Notes: generated by a model not told the origin, from the sequence alone. A stretch of DNA of 23,263 nucleotides from JBGPEQ01 sp050180895 (GCA_050180895.1 JBFXDS010000024.1:1-23263), one strand, 5' to 3'; positions 1 through 8,663 are shown, counted from the stretch's first letter. Program-made: numbers and translations.

Positions 1-56
1 CGCGGATGCATCAGCGCTTCCGCCAAACTCAGCTGCTCATCCGTTCGATGCCCCAT
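1..56 (-). CDS. 5' end of a probable transposase gene (partial, leaves window)
   Basis: On the minus strand an ATG at 56 opens a frame that stays open to the window edge and begins MGHRTDEQLSLAEALMHP. The motif 'EQLSLAEALMHP' resembles the N-terminus of IS5-type DDE transposases (from memory, not searched). A purine-rich stretch (GGGAGAGGGGGAG) lies directly upstream, but its spacing to the ATG is poor. At 92-112 the partly palindromic AATCAT-ATGCG-ATGATT could be the outer end of the element. Only 18 codons are visible, so both the gene and its family are tentative. Confidence 0.35.
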   Translation of the reverse strand, partial: MGHRTDEQLSLAEALMHP

Positions 57-119
57 CTCCCCCTCTCCCGCCTCGCCGCTCTCCTTGCCAGAGAATCATA
101 TGCGATGATTTCTGCAAAG

Positions 120-153
120 CTCCCGCGTAGCGGGAGAGGGCTAGGGTGAGGGT
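120..153. repeat. Hairpin repeat, CTCCCGC/GCGGGAG family (copy 1)
   Basis: CTCCCGC (120-126), loop GTA, GCGGGAG (130-136), followed by AGGGCTAGGGTGAGGG. The same stem and the GGGTGAGGG flank recur at 17895-17958, so this is one member of a dispersed intergenic palindrome family. It sits between the possible insertion-sequence end and the 3' end of the oxidoreductase gene, and could also help terminate transcription of that gene. Confidence 0.6.
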
Positions 154-163
154 GACGATAACA

Positions 164-2131
164 TCACAACTGCACCCCCACCTTCAGCCCCTCGAGCACC
201 GCCTCCTCCGCCGTGCGCGGCGTCAGGGCGTCGCCGATGACCCAGACCTCGCCGGGAAAATCCTCGAGCTCCGCGGCCAGCGTGGCGACGCGGTCGTGGC
301 CCTGGCTCAAGACGAGCGTATTCACCTCGCTGACGACGATCGGCTCGCCGCTGGCGGCATGCTGGAAATAGACCGAATCGGCGTCGGCGCCGAACAGGCG
401 CGCATAGGGGATGATCTCGACGCCGAGCTTGTGAAGGATTCCGTTCCAGCTGTCGCGCACATACCAGGGCAGGCGCTGGCCGGAGACGAGGCCGTCGACG
501 CAGAGCCGCACGCGGCAGCCGTCGCGCGCCAGCTTCTCGGCAAGCCCGAGGCCGATCCAGTCGCAGCGCCAGTCCGCGACCACCACGGATTGTCCGACAT
601 TGGCCTCGCCCCGCAGCACCTGCCAGGCATCGACGACATGCATCTCCTCTTGCCCGTCGAACTGCGGGCGGCGCGGCTTGGCGCCCGTGGCGATGACGAC
701 GGCATCGGGCTTCTGCTGCCGCACGAAGGCGGCGTCGACAGGCTTGTTCTTCACCACCTCCACGCCCGCCAGCGCGATCTCGCGCGCCAGGTTGGTGGCG
801 ATGCCCCCGAACTCGGCGCGGCCAGGCAGCAGCTGCGCCAGCAGCGCCTGGCCGCCGAGCTGAGCCTTCGCCTCGTAGAGCGTGACGCGGTGGCCGCGCT
901 CGGCCAGCACCGCCGCGGCCTTCATGCCGCCGGGCCCGCCGCCGACGACCATGATCGACTTCGGGGACGGCGCTGGCTTGTATGTGCCGTAGGCCAGCTC
1001 ACGCCCGGTCTCCGGATGCTGGATGCAGGAGATCGGATAGCCCATGTGGAAATGGCCGATGCAGGCCTGGTTGCAGGCGATGCAGGCGCGGATGTCGTCG
1101 GTGCGGCCGGCCTCCGCCTTCCGCGCCATGTCGGGATCGGCGATCATCGCGCGGGTCATGCCGCACATGTCGGCCTGGCCCGAGGCGATCACCTGTTCGG
1201 CCGTCTGCGGCTGGTTGATGCGGCCGGCGACGAACACCGGCTTCGACACCACCGCCTTCATCGCCTTGGCGAAGGGCGCGACATAGGCGGTCTCCACGAT
1301 CATCGGCGGCACGATGTGCACGGCGCCGGCCAGCGAAGCCGAGGTGCCGGCGATGACGTTGTAGTAGTCGGGCCTGGCCGCGTCGCCGTCCAGCATCTTG
1401 CAGAACTGCAGCACCTCGCTTGCTTCGATGGAATCGGCATCCTTCTCGTCGCCGGTGATGCGCAGGCCGACGACGAAATCCTCGCCCACCTTGCCGCGGA
1501 TGTCCGCGACGACCTCGCGCAGGAAGCGCAGCCGGTTCTCCATGCTGCCGCCATATTCGTCCTCGCGCCGGTTCACGTGCGGATGCAGGAACTGCAGCGG
1601 CAGGTAGCCGTGGCTGGCGACGATCTCGCAGCCGTCGAGCCCGGCGCGCTTCATGCGCAGCGCTGCGTCGCCATAGCCGGCGACGATCTCGCGGATCAGC
1701 CGCCGCGACATCGGCACGGGCATGACATGAAAGCGCTCGTTCGGCACCGCCGAGGGCGCGTAGGCCGCGGGGATGCTGCCGTCGGTCCCCTCCATGATCT
1801 CGCGACCGGGATGGAAGATCTGGCCGAAGACCTTGCAATCATGGGCGTGCAGCGCCTCGGCCAGCCGGCGGTAGCCGGGGATACAGTCGTCGGTCGTCGC
1901 CATCAGGCTGTGCTGCGTGTAGCGCGCCGTCTCGTGCACGCCCGCCACCTGCGCGACGATCAGCCCCGCCCCGCCCACCGCCCGCGCCGTGTGGTAGGCG
2001 ACCAGTTCGTCGCCGACCGCGTAGTTGCGCGCCAGCAGCGTGTCGTGCCCGGTCGAGAGGATGCGGTTCTTGACGGTGACGGAGCCGATTTCGAGCGGGG
2101 AGAAGAGATGGGGGAACTTGGCATTGGGCAT
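164..2131 (-). CDS. OYE/TMADH-type NADH:flavin oxidoreductase with FeS cluster and C-terminal FAD/NAD domain
   Basis: 655 residues. Residues 1-340 form the FMN-binding TIM barrel of the Old Yellow Enzyme family (start with 'NRILSTGHD', 'FHPGRE', 'HVNRREDEYGGSMENR'). Cys350, Cys353, Cys357 and Cys369 make the CxxCx3Cx11C pattern of the 4Fe-4S site seen in 2,4-dienoyl-CoA reductase, trimethylamine dehydrogenase and dimethylglycine demethylase. 'VVGGGPGG' at about 395 begins the C-terminal FAD/NAD(P)-binding Rossmann region. Length matches this fused family (about 650-690). It should be a soluble cytoplasmic redox enzyme. The substrate cannot be read from sequence: N-demethylation of betaine-like amines or enoyl reduction are both possible. 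The gene stands alone, divergent from the antitoxin relic. The start at 2131 puts the family N-terminus (FxPLxIGxxxxxNR) within the first 25 residues. Confidence 0.9.
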   Translation of the reverse strand: MPNAKFPHLFSPLEIGSVTVKNRILSTGHDTLLARNYAVGDELVAYHTARAVGGAGLIVAQVAGVHETARYTQHSLMATTDDCIPGYRRLAEALHAHDCKVFGQIFHPGREIMEGTDGSIPAAYAPSAVPNERFHVMPVPMSRRLIREIVAGYGDAALRMKRAGLDGCEIVASHGYLPLQFLHPHVNRREDEYGGSMENRLRFLREVVADIRGKVGEDFVVGLRITGDEKDADSIEASEVLQFCKMLDGDAARPDYYNVIAGTSASLAGAVHIVPPMIVETAYVAPFAKAMKAVVSKPVFVAGRINQPQTAEQVIASGQADMCGMTRAMIADPDMARKAEAGRTDDIRACIACNQACIGHFHMGYPISCIQHPETGRELAYGTYKPAPSPKSIMVVGGGPGGMKAAAVLAERGHRVTLYEAKAQLGGQALLAQLLPGRAEFGGIATNLAREIALAGVEVVKNKPVDAAFVRQQKPDAVVIATGAKPRRPQFDGQEEMHVVDAWQVLRGEANVGQSVVVADWRCDWIGLGLAEKLARDGCRVRLCVDGLVSGQRLPWYVRDSWNGILHKLGVEIIPYARLFGADADSVYFQHAASGEPIVVSEVNTLVLSQGHDRVATLAAELEDFPGEVWVIGDALTPRTAEEAVLEGLKVGVQL

Positions 2132-2246
2132 GAACGCGCTTCCGGCCGTTATGGATCGTCCCGATCCGCCAGTCTATCCTGCCCCCTCCCCTCCGCGACA
2201 AGGGCGCCGTTTCAGCGGCTGTGGACACGCCCCGCAGCGCCATAGC

Positions 2247-2277
2247 TTGCCGTGCCGGCAGAACCGCGATTTATATA
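2247..2277 (+). promoter_or_regulatory. Possible promoter for the vapB-like relic
   Basis: TTGCCG (2247-2252) and TATATA (2272-2277) are 19 bp apart, about 40 bp before the ATG at 2317. The -10 hexamer is unusually A+T-rich for this region, but the spacer is long. Inferred from motif only. Confidence 0.3.
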
Positions 2278-2316
2278 GTCCGGCGGCAGGCGTTCACAGC
2301 GAAGAAGAAAGCGGTC

Positions 2317-2525
2317 ATGCGCACCAGCATCGATATCGACGAAGCTCTATTGCAGCGCGCCACGCGCGCGACCGGGCTCGCCACAAGAAGGCCGTGATCG
2401 AAGAGGGGCTGCGCGTCCTGGTAAGGCTGCATCGCCAGAAAGCCCTGATTACCTTGAGCAAGGCCGCCCTGCCGAGCGACCCGGAGATCCGGCGCGGGGG
2501 GCCACAGCGCGATAGCCGCCGATAG
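2317..2525 (+). pseudogene. Frameshifted VapB-family (type II) antitoxin
   Basis: From ATG 2317 the frame reads MRTSIDIDEALLQRATRATG, the typical start of a VapB antitoxin of the 'MRTNIDIDDxL' class, then hits TGA at 2395-2397. The next frame continues the same family without a break in homology: KKAVIEEGLRVLVRLHRQKA, ending at 2525. Loss of one A near 2384-2388 (ACA-AG-AAG where ACA-AAG-AAG is expected) explains the switch. The C-terminal part after about 2455 no longer looks like the usual toxin-binding tail. No PIN-domain toxin gene follows; the next gene is on the opposite strand. It is read as a decayed orphan antitoxin, unless a sequencing error is responsible. GAAGAAGAAAG just upstream may be the old ribosome-binding site. 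Confidence 0.75.
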
Positions 2526-2557
2526 CGATCCGGGCGTGGCCGGCCGCTGGCGCGGGC

Positions 2558-3637
<1,080 letters not shown>

Positions 3638-3675
3638 GGCATTCCCTCCCTGAGGCGGCCGTGTCGGCAGGGCAG

Positions 3676-3703
3676 CTTATACGCAGAGCTCCGCCAGGAT
3701 AAA
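3676..3703 (-). promoter_or_regulatory. Possible promoter of the divergent ATPase gene
   Basis: On the minus strand TATAAG (complement of 3676-3681) stands about 40 bp before the ATPase start, with TTTATC (complement of 3698-3703) 16 bp upstream of it. The -10 is good and the -35 weak. A separate TTGACA on the plus strand at 3746-3751 may serve the binding-protein gene, but no convincing -10 follows it. Confidence 0.3.
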
Positions 3704-3859
3704 GAGGGTCGGAACGACGGCCGTCCTTGCGCCGAGCAATGTCGCTTGACAGCCTTTCGGGCCGCCCGCACGATCACCGGCAAAAATCCGGCGTGCTGTC
3801 GATCGCGTCAGGCCATGCCGCCCGCTTGCAGCGCGGCAAATTCGGGAGGAGAAACGCTC

Positions 3860-5506
3860 ATGGCATATCCGAGGACGATCATGCTTTCCGCGGCGCTCGC
3901 GCTGTCGGTCGCGATGCCCGCCGCCGCCCAGGACACCAAGCACGTCAAGTGGAACGACGACGGCACGGTCGAGCTGTCCATGGACCCCGAATATGGCGGG
4001 GTGATCAAGACGACGCGCGAGGAGCTGGGCGCCCTCTTCGGCCCCGGCGAGAAGCCGTTCGAGGGCCAGGAGGTCACCGTCCTCAGCCTCGATTCCGGGC
4101 CCAAGGGCGGCATCTCCGGCCCGCTCTACGCCTTCCGGCCGATCTGGGAGGAGCTGTCGGGCGCCAAGCTCAACATCGCGCTGACGCCGATCTCCGAGCT
4201 CTACACCAAGACCTTCCTCGATCTGCGCAACGGCACCGGCGAGTACGATGCCGTCATCGTCGGCGCCTTCTTCTACGGCGACCTCCTCGCCGGCAACTAC
4301 ATCCTGCCGATCGACGACTGGTACAACAGCGGCGACTACCCGAAATGGACGTACGACGACATGCCCGCGTCGCTGCGCAACATCTACACCTGGGGCGGCG
4401 TCGGCTACGGCGTGCTGAGCGACGCCGACGGGCAGATCCTCTACTACCGCCGCGACATGCTGACCGATCCTCAGCACCAGGCGGCGTTCAAGGCCGAGGC
4501 CGGCTACGACATGCCGGTGCCGCCGACCACGCTGCAGCAGCTCCGCGACATCGCCAAGTACTTCAACGGCAAGAACTTCGATGCCAACGACGCCGAGCCG
4601 GACACCGGCGCGGTGCTGCACCTCAAGGTCCGCGAGCAGGGCCTCTATCACTTCACCACCCTGGCGACCTCCTTCGCCATGACGCCGGGGCCGGAGCTGA
4701 CCCGCACCACCAACGTCTACTGGTTCGACCCCGAGGACATGACCCCGCTGATCAACAGCCCCGGCCACGTCAAGGCGCTCGAGTTCCTCAAGGAGCTGGC
4801 GCAGTACGGCCCGCCGGCGCAGGTAAGCTGGAGCCTCGGCGAGGCGTGGGACTACTTCCTGCGCGGCAAGGCGATCTTCAACTTCTCCTATGGCGACGTG
4901 TCGCCGCTGGCGCAGGACGAGACGCGCTCGAAGATCAAGGGCAAGGTCGGCGCCGCCATCCTGCCGGCGTCCGACACCTACTGGGACATGAACAAGAAGG
5001 AGTTCGTCACCACCCAGGAGGTGCGCAAGGTCGGCAACGTCACCGGCGGCTCGTGGCACGGCGTGGTCTCCTCGCTCGGCGACGCGCCGGAAGCGGCCTA
5101 TTCCTTCCTGTCGCTGATGGCGATCAAGCCGGCCTCCAAGTGGCTCGCCACCTACGGCTGGGACGGCGTCGACCCCGGCTACAAGTACCAGTTCCTGGAG
5201 CCGCTCGGCGAGGCCAAGCTGGAGGACTACACCGCCGCTGGCTGGGACGCGACCGACGTGACGGAGTATCTCCAGGCCTATTACGACAACTTCAACGCGC
5301 CGACCCTGCTGCCCTATCTGCGCATCACCGGTACGCAGGAATATTACGACGCGCTCGACAGCAACCTGTCGGCGGCGATGAGCGGCTCGAAGACTCCGCA
5401 GCAGGCGCTCGACGACACGGCCGTCGCCTGGCAGGGCATCACCGACCGCCTCGGCCGCGACAAGCAGCTCCAGGCCTATCAGGAGGCCATCGGCTGGAAG
5501 AAGTAG
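3860..5506 (+). CDS. Extracellular solute-binding protein of the ABC importer
   Basis: 548 residues, long for a family 1 binding protein (usually 400-450). Residues 1-24 are a signal peptide: a short basic start, hydrophobic 'LSAALALSVAMPAAA', and a likely cut near AAAQ-DT. The mature part shows features of sugar-binding folds: 'VTVLSLDSG', a strand-rich N-lobe ending in 'YDAVIVGAFFYGDLL', and many surface Trp/Tyr residues ('PKWTYDDMP', 'YWFDPEDM'). It acts in the periplasm and delivers substrate to the two permeases downstream. The start was chosen because GGGAGGA (3844-3850) lies 9 bp before ATG 3860 and the signal peptide begins there. A G+C-rich hairpin follows the stop codon. The ligand is unknown; a carbohydrate or polyol is inferred from the partner genes. 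Confidence 0.9.
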   Translation: MAYPRTIMLSAALALSVAMPAAAQDTKHVKWNDDGTVELSMDPEYGGVIKTTREELGALFGPGEKPFEGQEVTVLSLDSGPKGGISGPLYAFRPIWEELSGAKLNIALTPISELYTKTFLDLRNGTGEYDAVIVGAFFYGDLLAGNYILPIDDWYNSGDYPKWTYDDMPASLRNIYTWGGVGYGVLSDADGQILYYRRDMLTDPQHQAAFKAEAGYDMPVPPTTLQQLRDIAKYFNGKNFDANDAEPDTGAVLHLKVREQGLYHFTTLATSFAMTPGPELTRTTNVYWFDPEDMTPLINSPGHVKALEFLKELAQYGPPAQVSWSLGEAWDYFLRGKAIFNFSYGDVSPLAQDETRSKIKGKVGAAILPASDTYWDMNKKEFVTTQEVRKVGNVTGGSWHGVVSSLGDAPEAAYSFLSLMAIKPASKWLATYGWDGVDPGYKYQFLEPLGEAKLEDYTAAGWDATDVTEYLQAYYDNFNAPTLLPYLRITGTQEYYDALDSNLSAAMSGSKTPQQALDDTAVAWQGITDRLGRDKQLQAYQEAIGWKK

Positions 5507-5509
5507 TGA

Positions 5510-5546
5510 GGGCCGGCCGGCCCCGCTGAGGCGGGACCGGCCCTTT
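5510..5546 (+). terminator. Hairpin after the binding-protein gene
   Basis: GGGCCGG...CCCCGC-tgag-GCGGG-a-CCGGCCC followed by TTT, starting 4 bases after the TAG stop. Such hairpins between binding-protein and permease genes commonly stabilise the upstream mRNA and lower downstream expression; that role is inferred here. The T-run is short, so read-through into the permeases is expected. Confidence 0.6.
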
Positions 5547-5563
5547 CGCTGGGAAACGCCGGC

Positions 5564-6511
5564 ATGCGCTGGACCGGCCGCGTCCGGTTCCTGTTCCTCG
5601 CCCCCGCGGTGGCGTGGGTGCTGCTGTTCACCGTCTTCCCGCTGCTCTACTCGCTCTATGCCAGCCTGCACACCGTCACCAACGAGACGGTGGTGGAGCG
5701 CGCCCAGGTGCCGATGCTGAAGGCGGACGGCACGCCCGTGCTCAAGGCCGACGGCACGCCGCGTACCAAGACCGAGGTCAAGCGCGAGACCGTGACGAAG
5801 TGGGAGTTCGCCGGGCTCGACAACTTCGCCCGCGTGTTCCGCGATCCCCAGGTCGGCGAGGCCGTGCGCGTCACCGCCATCTTCGTGGTCGTCGCGGTCA
5901 GCGCCGAGATGGGGCTCGGGCTGCTGCTCGCCTTCCTGTTCAACCGCAACCTGCCGGTGCGGTCGATCCTCCGCACCCTGATGATCCTGCCGATCTTCGC
6001 CACGCCGGTGGCGGCCGGCTATCTCTTCTTCACCATCTTCTACGAGGAGGGCGGCCCGCTCGGCTGGACGGGCATCCCCTGGCTGTCGAATCCCAACTGG
6101 GCGCTGGTGTCGATCATCATCGTCGACATCTGGCAGTGGACGCCGTTCTGCTTCCTGGTCTTCCTGGCGGCGCTGCAGAGCATCCCCGACGACATGATCG
6201 AGGCGGCGCATCTCGACACCAACTCCCCGGTCAAGGTGTGGACGCAGGTCGTCCTGCCGTTCCTGCAGCCGGTGATCGTCATCGTCCTGCTGCTGCGGCT
6301 GGCCGAAGCCATGAAGGTCTTCGACGTCGTCGCCTCGCTCACCGTCGGCGGTCCCGGCAACGCGACGCAGTCGGTCTCCTACCTGGCCTTCCGGACCGGC
6401 CTGCGGTTCTTCGACGTCGGCTACGCCTCGGCGCTTGCCTATCTGCTGCTGGCCGCGATGATGGTCGTCGTCACCTTCTTCTTCAAGCGGATGCGCACCG
6501 TCTATGCGTGA
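5564..6511 (+). CDS. ABC transporter permease 1 (MalF/UgpA type)
   Basis: 315 residues, hydrophobic, about six membrane segments (first at about 10-30: 'FLAPAVAWVLLFTVFPLLYS'). The cytoplasmic coupling loop is recognisable as 'EAAHLDTNSPVKVW...LPFLQP', but the glycine usual after EAAxxD is a threonine. Between the first membrane segment and 'FAGLDNFARVF' there is a charged insert of about 35 residues containing an exact tandem LKADGTP-V-LKADGTP (nucleotides about 5717-5761). Plain MalF-like permeases of this length usually lack it. The 3' end overlaps the next permease by 8 bp, so the two are translationally coupled. The start at 5564 is supported by the hydrophobic N-terminus; the ribosome-binding site (GGGAAA) is weak. 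Confidence 0.92.
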   Translation: MRWTGRVRFLFLAPAVAWVLLFTVFPLLYSLYASLHTVTNETVVERAQVPMLKADGTPVLKADGTPRTKTEVKRETVTKWEFAGLDNFARVFRDPQVGEAVRVTAIFVVVAVSAEMGLGLLLAFLFNRNLPVRSILRTLMILPIFATPVAAGYLFFTIFYEEGGPLGWTGIPWLSNPNWALVSIIIVDIWQWTPFCFLVFLAALQSIPDDMIEAAHLDTNSPVKVWTQVVLPFLQPVIVIVLLLRLAEAMKVFDVVASLTVGGPGNATQSVSYLAFRTGLRFFDVGYASALAYLLLAAMMVVVTFFFKRMRTVYA

Positions 6512-7361
6512 GCGGGCGAAGCGCGGCAATCCGCTGGCCAACACGCTGTGGGCGCTGCTGGCCATCGGCTGCACCCTGCTGTTCGTGTTCCCGCTCTACT
6601 GGGCGGTGTCGACGGCGCTGCGCAACCCGGCCGACACCTTCACCGTCGCCGGCATCGGCGTCCCCTGGCTCGACTTCCGGCCGACGCTCGACAATTTCCG
6701 CACCGAGCTCAGCACGCCGGAGGGCCTGCGCGCGCTGCGCACCAGCATCATCGTGTCCGTCACTGCGGTGTTCGCCGCCCTCGCCCTCGGCCTGCCGGCG
6801 GCCTACGCCCTCGCCCGCTTCCGCTTCTTCGTCTGGAAGAATGCCGACATCACCATCTGGTTCCTGTCGCAGCGCGTGCTGCCGCCGGTGGCGACCCTGC
6901 TGCCCTTCTACATCATCTTCCGTTCGTTCGGCCTGCTCGACACCAAGCTGGCGCTGATCCTGATCAACGCCACCTTCATCCTGCCGTTCGTCGTCGTCAT
7001 CCTGCGCCAGACCTTCCTCGATCTGCCCGTCGAGCTGGAGGAGGCTGCGCTTGTCGACGGCGCCAGCCATTTCGGCGCCTTCTTCCGCGTGGCGCTGCCG
7101 CTGGCCATGCCGGCCGTCGCAGCCACCGGCCTCATCATCTTCGCCTTCGTCTGGAACGAATTCCTGTTCGCCTCCAGCCTCGGCATCACCGAGACCAAGA
7201 CCATGCCGGCGCACATGGCGGGCGCCGTCGACACCCGCGGCGTGCAGTTCTGGTTCATGGCGACGCGGGCCCTGATCGCCATGATCCCGCCCGTGCTGCT
7301 GGCCCTGTTCGCCCAACGCTACATCGTCCGCGGCCTCACCCTCGGGGCGGTCAAGGGCTGA
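6504..7361 (+). CDS. ABC transporter permease 2 (MalG/UgpE type)
   Basis: 285 residues with about six membrane segments (first 'WALLAIGCTLLFVFPLYWAVS') and a canonical coupling motif 'EEAALVDGASHFGAFFRVALPLAMP'. It should pair with permease 1 to form the inner-membrane channel, docked on the ATPase encoded at 2558-3637. The ATG at 6504 lies inside the last codons of permease 1 (8-bp overlap, TATGCGTGA). A very strong inverted repeat begins two bases after the stop codon and probably ends the operon. Confidence 0.93.
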   Translation: MRERAKRGNPLANTLWALLAIGCTLLFVFPLYWAVSTALRNPADTFTVAGIGVPWLDFRPTLDNFRTELSTPEGLRALRTSIIVSVTAVFAALALGLPAAYALARFRFFVWKNADITIWFLSQRVLPPVATLLPFYIIFRSFGLLDTKLALILINATFILPFVVVILRQTFLDLPVELEEAALVDGASHFGAFFRVALPLAMPAVAATGLIIFAFVWNEFLFASSLGITETKTMPAHMAGAVDTRGVQFWFMATRALIAMIPPVLLALFAQRYIVRGLTLGAVKG

Positions 7362-7363
7362 AC

Positions 7364-7404
7364 GCGGCGGCCTCTGTCGCCCTGTTGCCGACAGAGGCCG
7401 CCGC
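7364..7404. terminator. Perfect 16-bp stem hairpin after the ABC operon
   Basis: GCGGCGGCCTCTGTCG (7364-7379), a 9-base loop, CGACAGAGGCCGCCGC (7389-7404), with no mismatch. It starts 3 bases after the permease 2 stop and ends 28 bases before the MntA start. There is no T-run, so it may act as an mRNA-stabilising end or an attenuator rather than a classical intrinsic terminator. Confidence 0.6.
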
Positions 7405-7432
7405 CGGTAACAATGCGGCCGTGGAGCGCAGC

Positions 7433-7771
7433 ATGGCTACTGACGCGACGAGAACGACGGCGACAGCCCGCTCCCGCGAGGAGGCAATCGCGGCGTTGCT
7501 TGACCATGAGCGGGAAATTCGGGCCCGCGGCGTGACGCGACTCGCCCTGTTCGGCTCTTTCGCGCGCAACGAGCCCACGGCAGACAGTGATGTCGATATT
7601 CTCGTCGATATCGACCGCCGTCGCGTGTTCTCGCTGATCGATTTCATCGATCTGCAAGATTACATGGCCGCTATCCTCGGCCGTCCGGTCGATCTGATGG
7701 AGCGGGACGCCCTCGGCCGTCCGCGCCTGCGTGATGCCGTCCTGCGCGATGTCGTCCAGGTCTTTGCATGA
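7433..7771 (+). CDS. mntA: MntA-type minimal nucleotidyltransferase (antitoxin)
   Basis: 112 residues. 'LALFGSFARNEPTADSDVDI' carries the exact nucleotidyltransferase motif GS-x10-DxD (Gly41, Ser42, Asp53, Asp55), matching the DNA polymerase-beta superfamily MNT proteins. In characterised MntA-HepT pairs MntA neutralises the HEPN RNase by adding AMP to a tyrosine; that role is assigned here by family and neighbour. The N-terminal 14 residues are Thr/Ala-rich and probably disordered. The stop overlaps the start of the partner gene (ATGA at 7768-7771), so the pair is co-translated. ATG 7433 was chosen because it is close to the conserved domain; the ribosome-binding site (GGAGCGCAGC) is moderate. 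Confidence 0.88.
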   Translation: MATDATRTTATARSREEAIAALLDHEREIRARGVTRLALFGSFARNEPTADSDVDILVDIDRRRVFSLIDFIDLQDYMAAILGRPVDLMERDALGRPRLRDAVLRDVVQVFA

Positions 7772-8133
7772 CGAAACCCGATGTTCTCGATCGCCTGGAG
7801 GACATTTCCGCGGCCATCGAAAGGATCGGGCGGTATAGGGCGGGCAAGTCCTTCGGCGACTATCAAAGCAATTCGATGCTGCGCGATGCCGTCGAACGGA
7901 ACATCGAACGCATCTCGGAAGCAAGCCGCCATCTGCCCGATGACCTCAAGAGCGCTCATCCGGAAATACCCTGGCGACAGATCGCCGACATCGGAAACGT
8001 GCTGCGTCATGCCTATCGCACGATCAGCGATCGGACGATCTGGGATACAATCGACCAGCACCTGGCGCCGCTGGCGGATGTTGTCCGCCGCTGCATGGCG
8101 GAATGGAAGCAAGGCGGCAGCACGACGCGATAG
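7768..8133 (+). CDS. hepT: HepT-like HEPN (DUF86) toxin, RNase
   Basis: 121 residues, all-helical, in the DUF86/HepT family: 'MLRDAVERNIERISEASRHLP' followed by 'HPEIPWRQIADIGNVLRHAY'. HEPN toxins cut RNA through an R-x4-6-H motif, usually RNxxxHxY. Here the His (His81) and Tyr (Tyr83, the residue AMPylated in studied systems) are kept, but the Arg position is Gly76, with an Arg immediately before the His. This variant may be a subfamily trait. The 4-bp overlap with mntA supports a toxin-antitoxin operon with the antitoxin first. Confidence 0.88.
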   Translation: MTKPDVLDRLEDISAAIERIGRYRAGKSFGDYQSNSMLRDAVERNIERISEASRHLPDDLKSAHPEIPWRQIADIGNVLRHAYRTISDRTIWDTIDQHLAPLADVVRRCMAEWKQGGSTTR

Positions 8134-8208
8134 GCCCGAACGGCCTGTCGACGACGATAAGCCTTCAATGCACGAAGCCGGGAGTCTCTGCCTCCGGCAT
8201 GATTCGCG

Positions 8209-8541
8209 TCATCCACCGCCCTTCGGCGTGTGGATGACGTAGAATTTCTTCACCGGCTCGACCGTCTCCCACACGCCCTTGAAGCCCCTCGGAATCACGA
8301 AGGCATCGCCGGCCTTGTAGTCCTCGGCCTTGCCCGCCGAATCGGTCAACCGCACCTTGCCCTCGAGGATGTAGCAGAATTCGTCCTCGGTGTAGGTCAC
8401 CTCCGACTTGTAGGGCTTCGAGGCCCAGAAGCCCGAGGCGAGCACGCCGGAGGGATCCTCGTACCAGTTGTGCGTCGTCGTCGGCGTCGCGGCGTCGACA
8501 GGGGCGTCGCGATCGAAGCGGATCGAGCGGATGGTCGTCAT
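8209..8541 (-). CDS. Cupin-domain protein (DUF861/cupin_3 type)
   Basis: 110 residues forming a single small cupin barrel: 'EDPSGVLASGFWASKPYKSEVTYTEDEFCYILEGKVRLTD' (split here from one continuous stretch by the motif names E-D-E-F-C-Y-I-L-E-G) and 'YKAGDAFVIPRGFKGVWE'. The layout fits the cupin_3 family, which includes ureidoglycine aminohydrolase-like domains, but most members have no assigned reaction. Cytoplasmic, with no signal peptide. GGAGG lies about 9 bp before ATG 8541. It is divergent from the membrane protein gene at 8664. A specific function cannot be assigned. Confidence 0.85.
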   Translation of the reverse strand: MTTIRSIRFDRDAPVDAATPTTTHNWYEDPSGVLASGFWASKPYKSEVTYTEDEFCYILEGKVRLTDSAGKAEDYKAGDAFVIPRGFKGVWETVEPVKKFYVIHTPKGGG

Positions 8542-8595
8542 CGGTGCCTCCGGCAGGTCGGACTCGGGCGCAGCCCTAGCATGTCCGGGCCGCTC

Positions 8596-8612
8596 CGTTC
8601 CAGAGCGGAACG
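8596..8612. promoter_or_regulatory. Inverted repeat in divergent intergenic region
   Basis: CGTTCC-N5-GGAACG (8596-8612) lies between the divergent cupin and membrane-protein genes, 55 bp from one start and 52 bp from the other. The near-central position would suit a shared operator, but no regulator is known. Confidence 0.3.
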
Positions 8613-8663
8613 CGGAGAGCCGCCGGGTCGTTGTTTCCCGAGATACGTCCCGGGAGGCCCAGA

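Noticed and set aside
146..2245. 699-codon open frame on the plus strand opposite the oxidoreductase gene
   Set aside because: The minus-strand frame encodes a complete recognisable enzyme; the plus frame is Arg/Ala/His-rich low-complexity sequence, as expected for an antisense frame in G+C-rich DNA.
3746..3774. TTGACA as a firm binding-protein promoter
   Set aside because: The -35 is perfect but no acceptable -10 hexamer occurs at 16-18 bp; mentioned only as a possibility.
3677..6574. 965-codon open frame on the minus strand opposite the binding-protein and permease genes
   Set aside because: It covers two well-supported genes antisense and its translation is Arg/Asp/His/Gly-rich without any domain; it is a G+C artefact.
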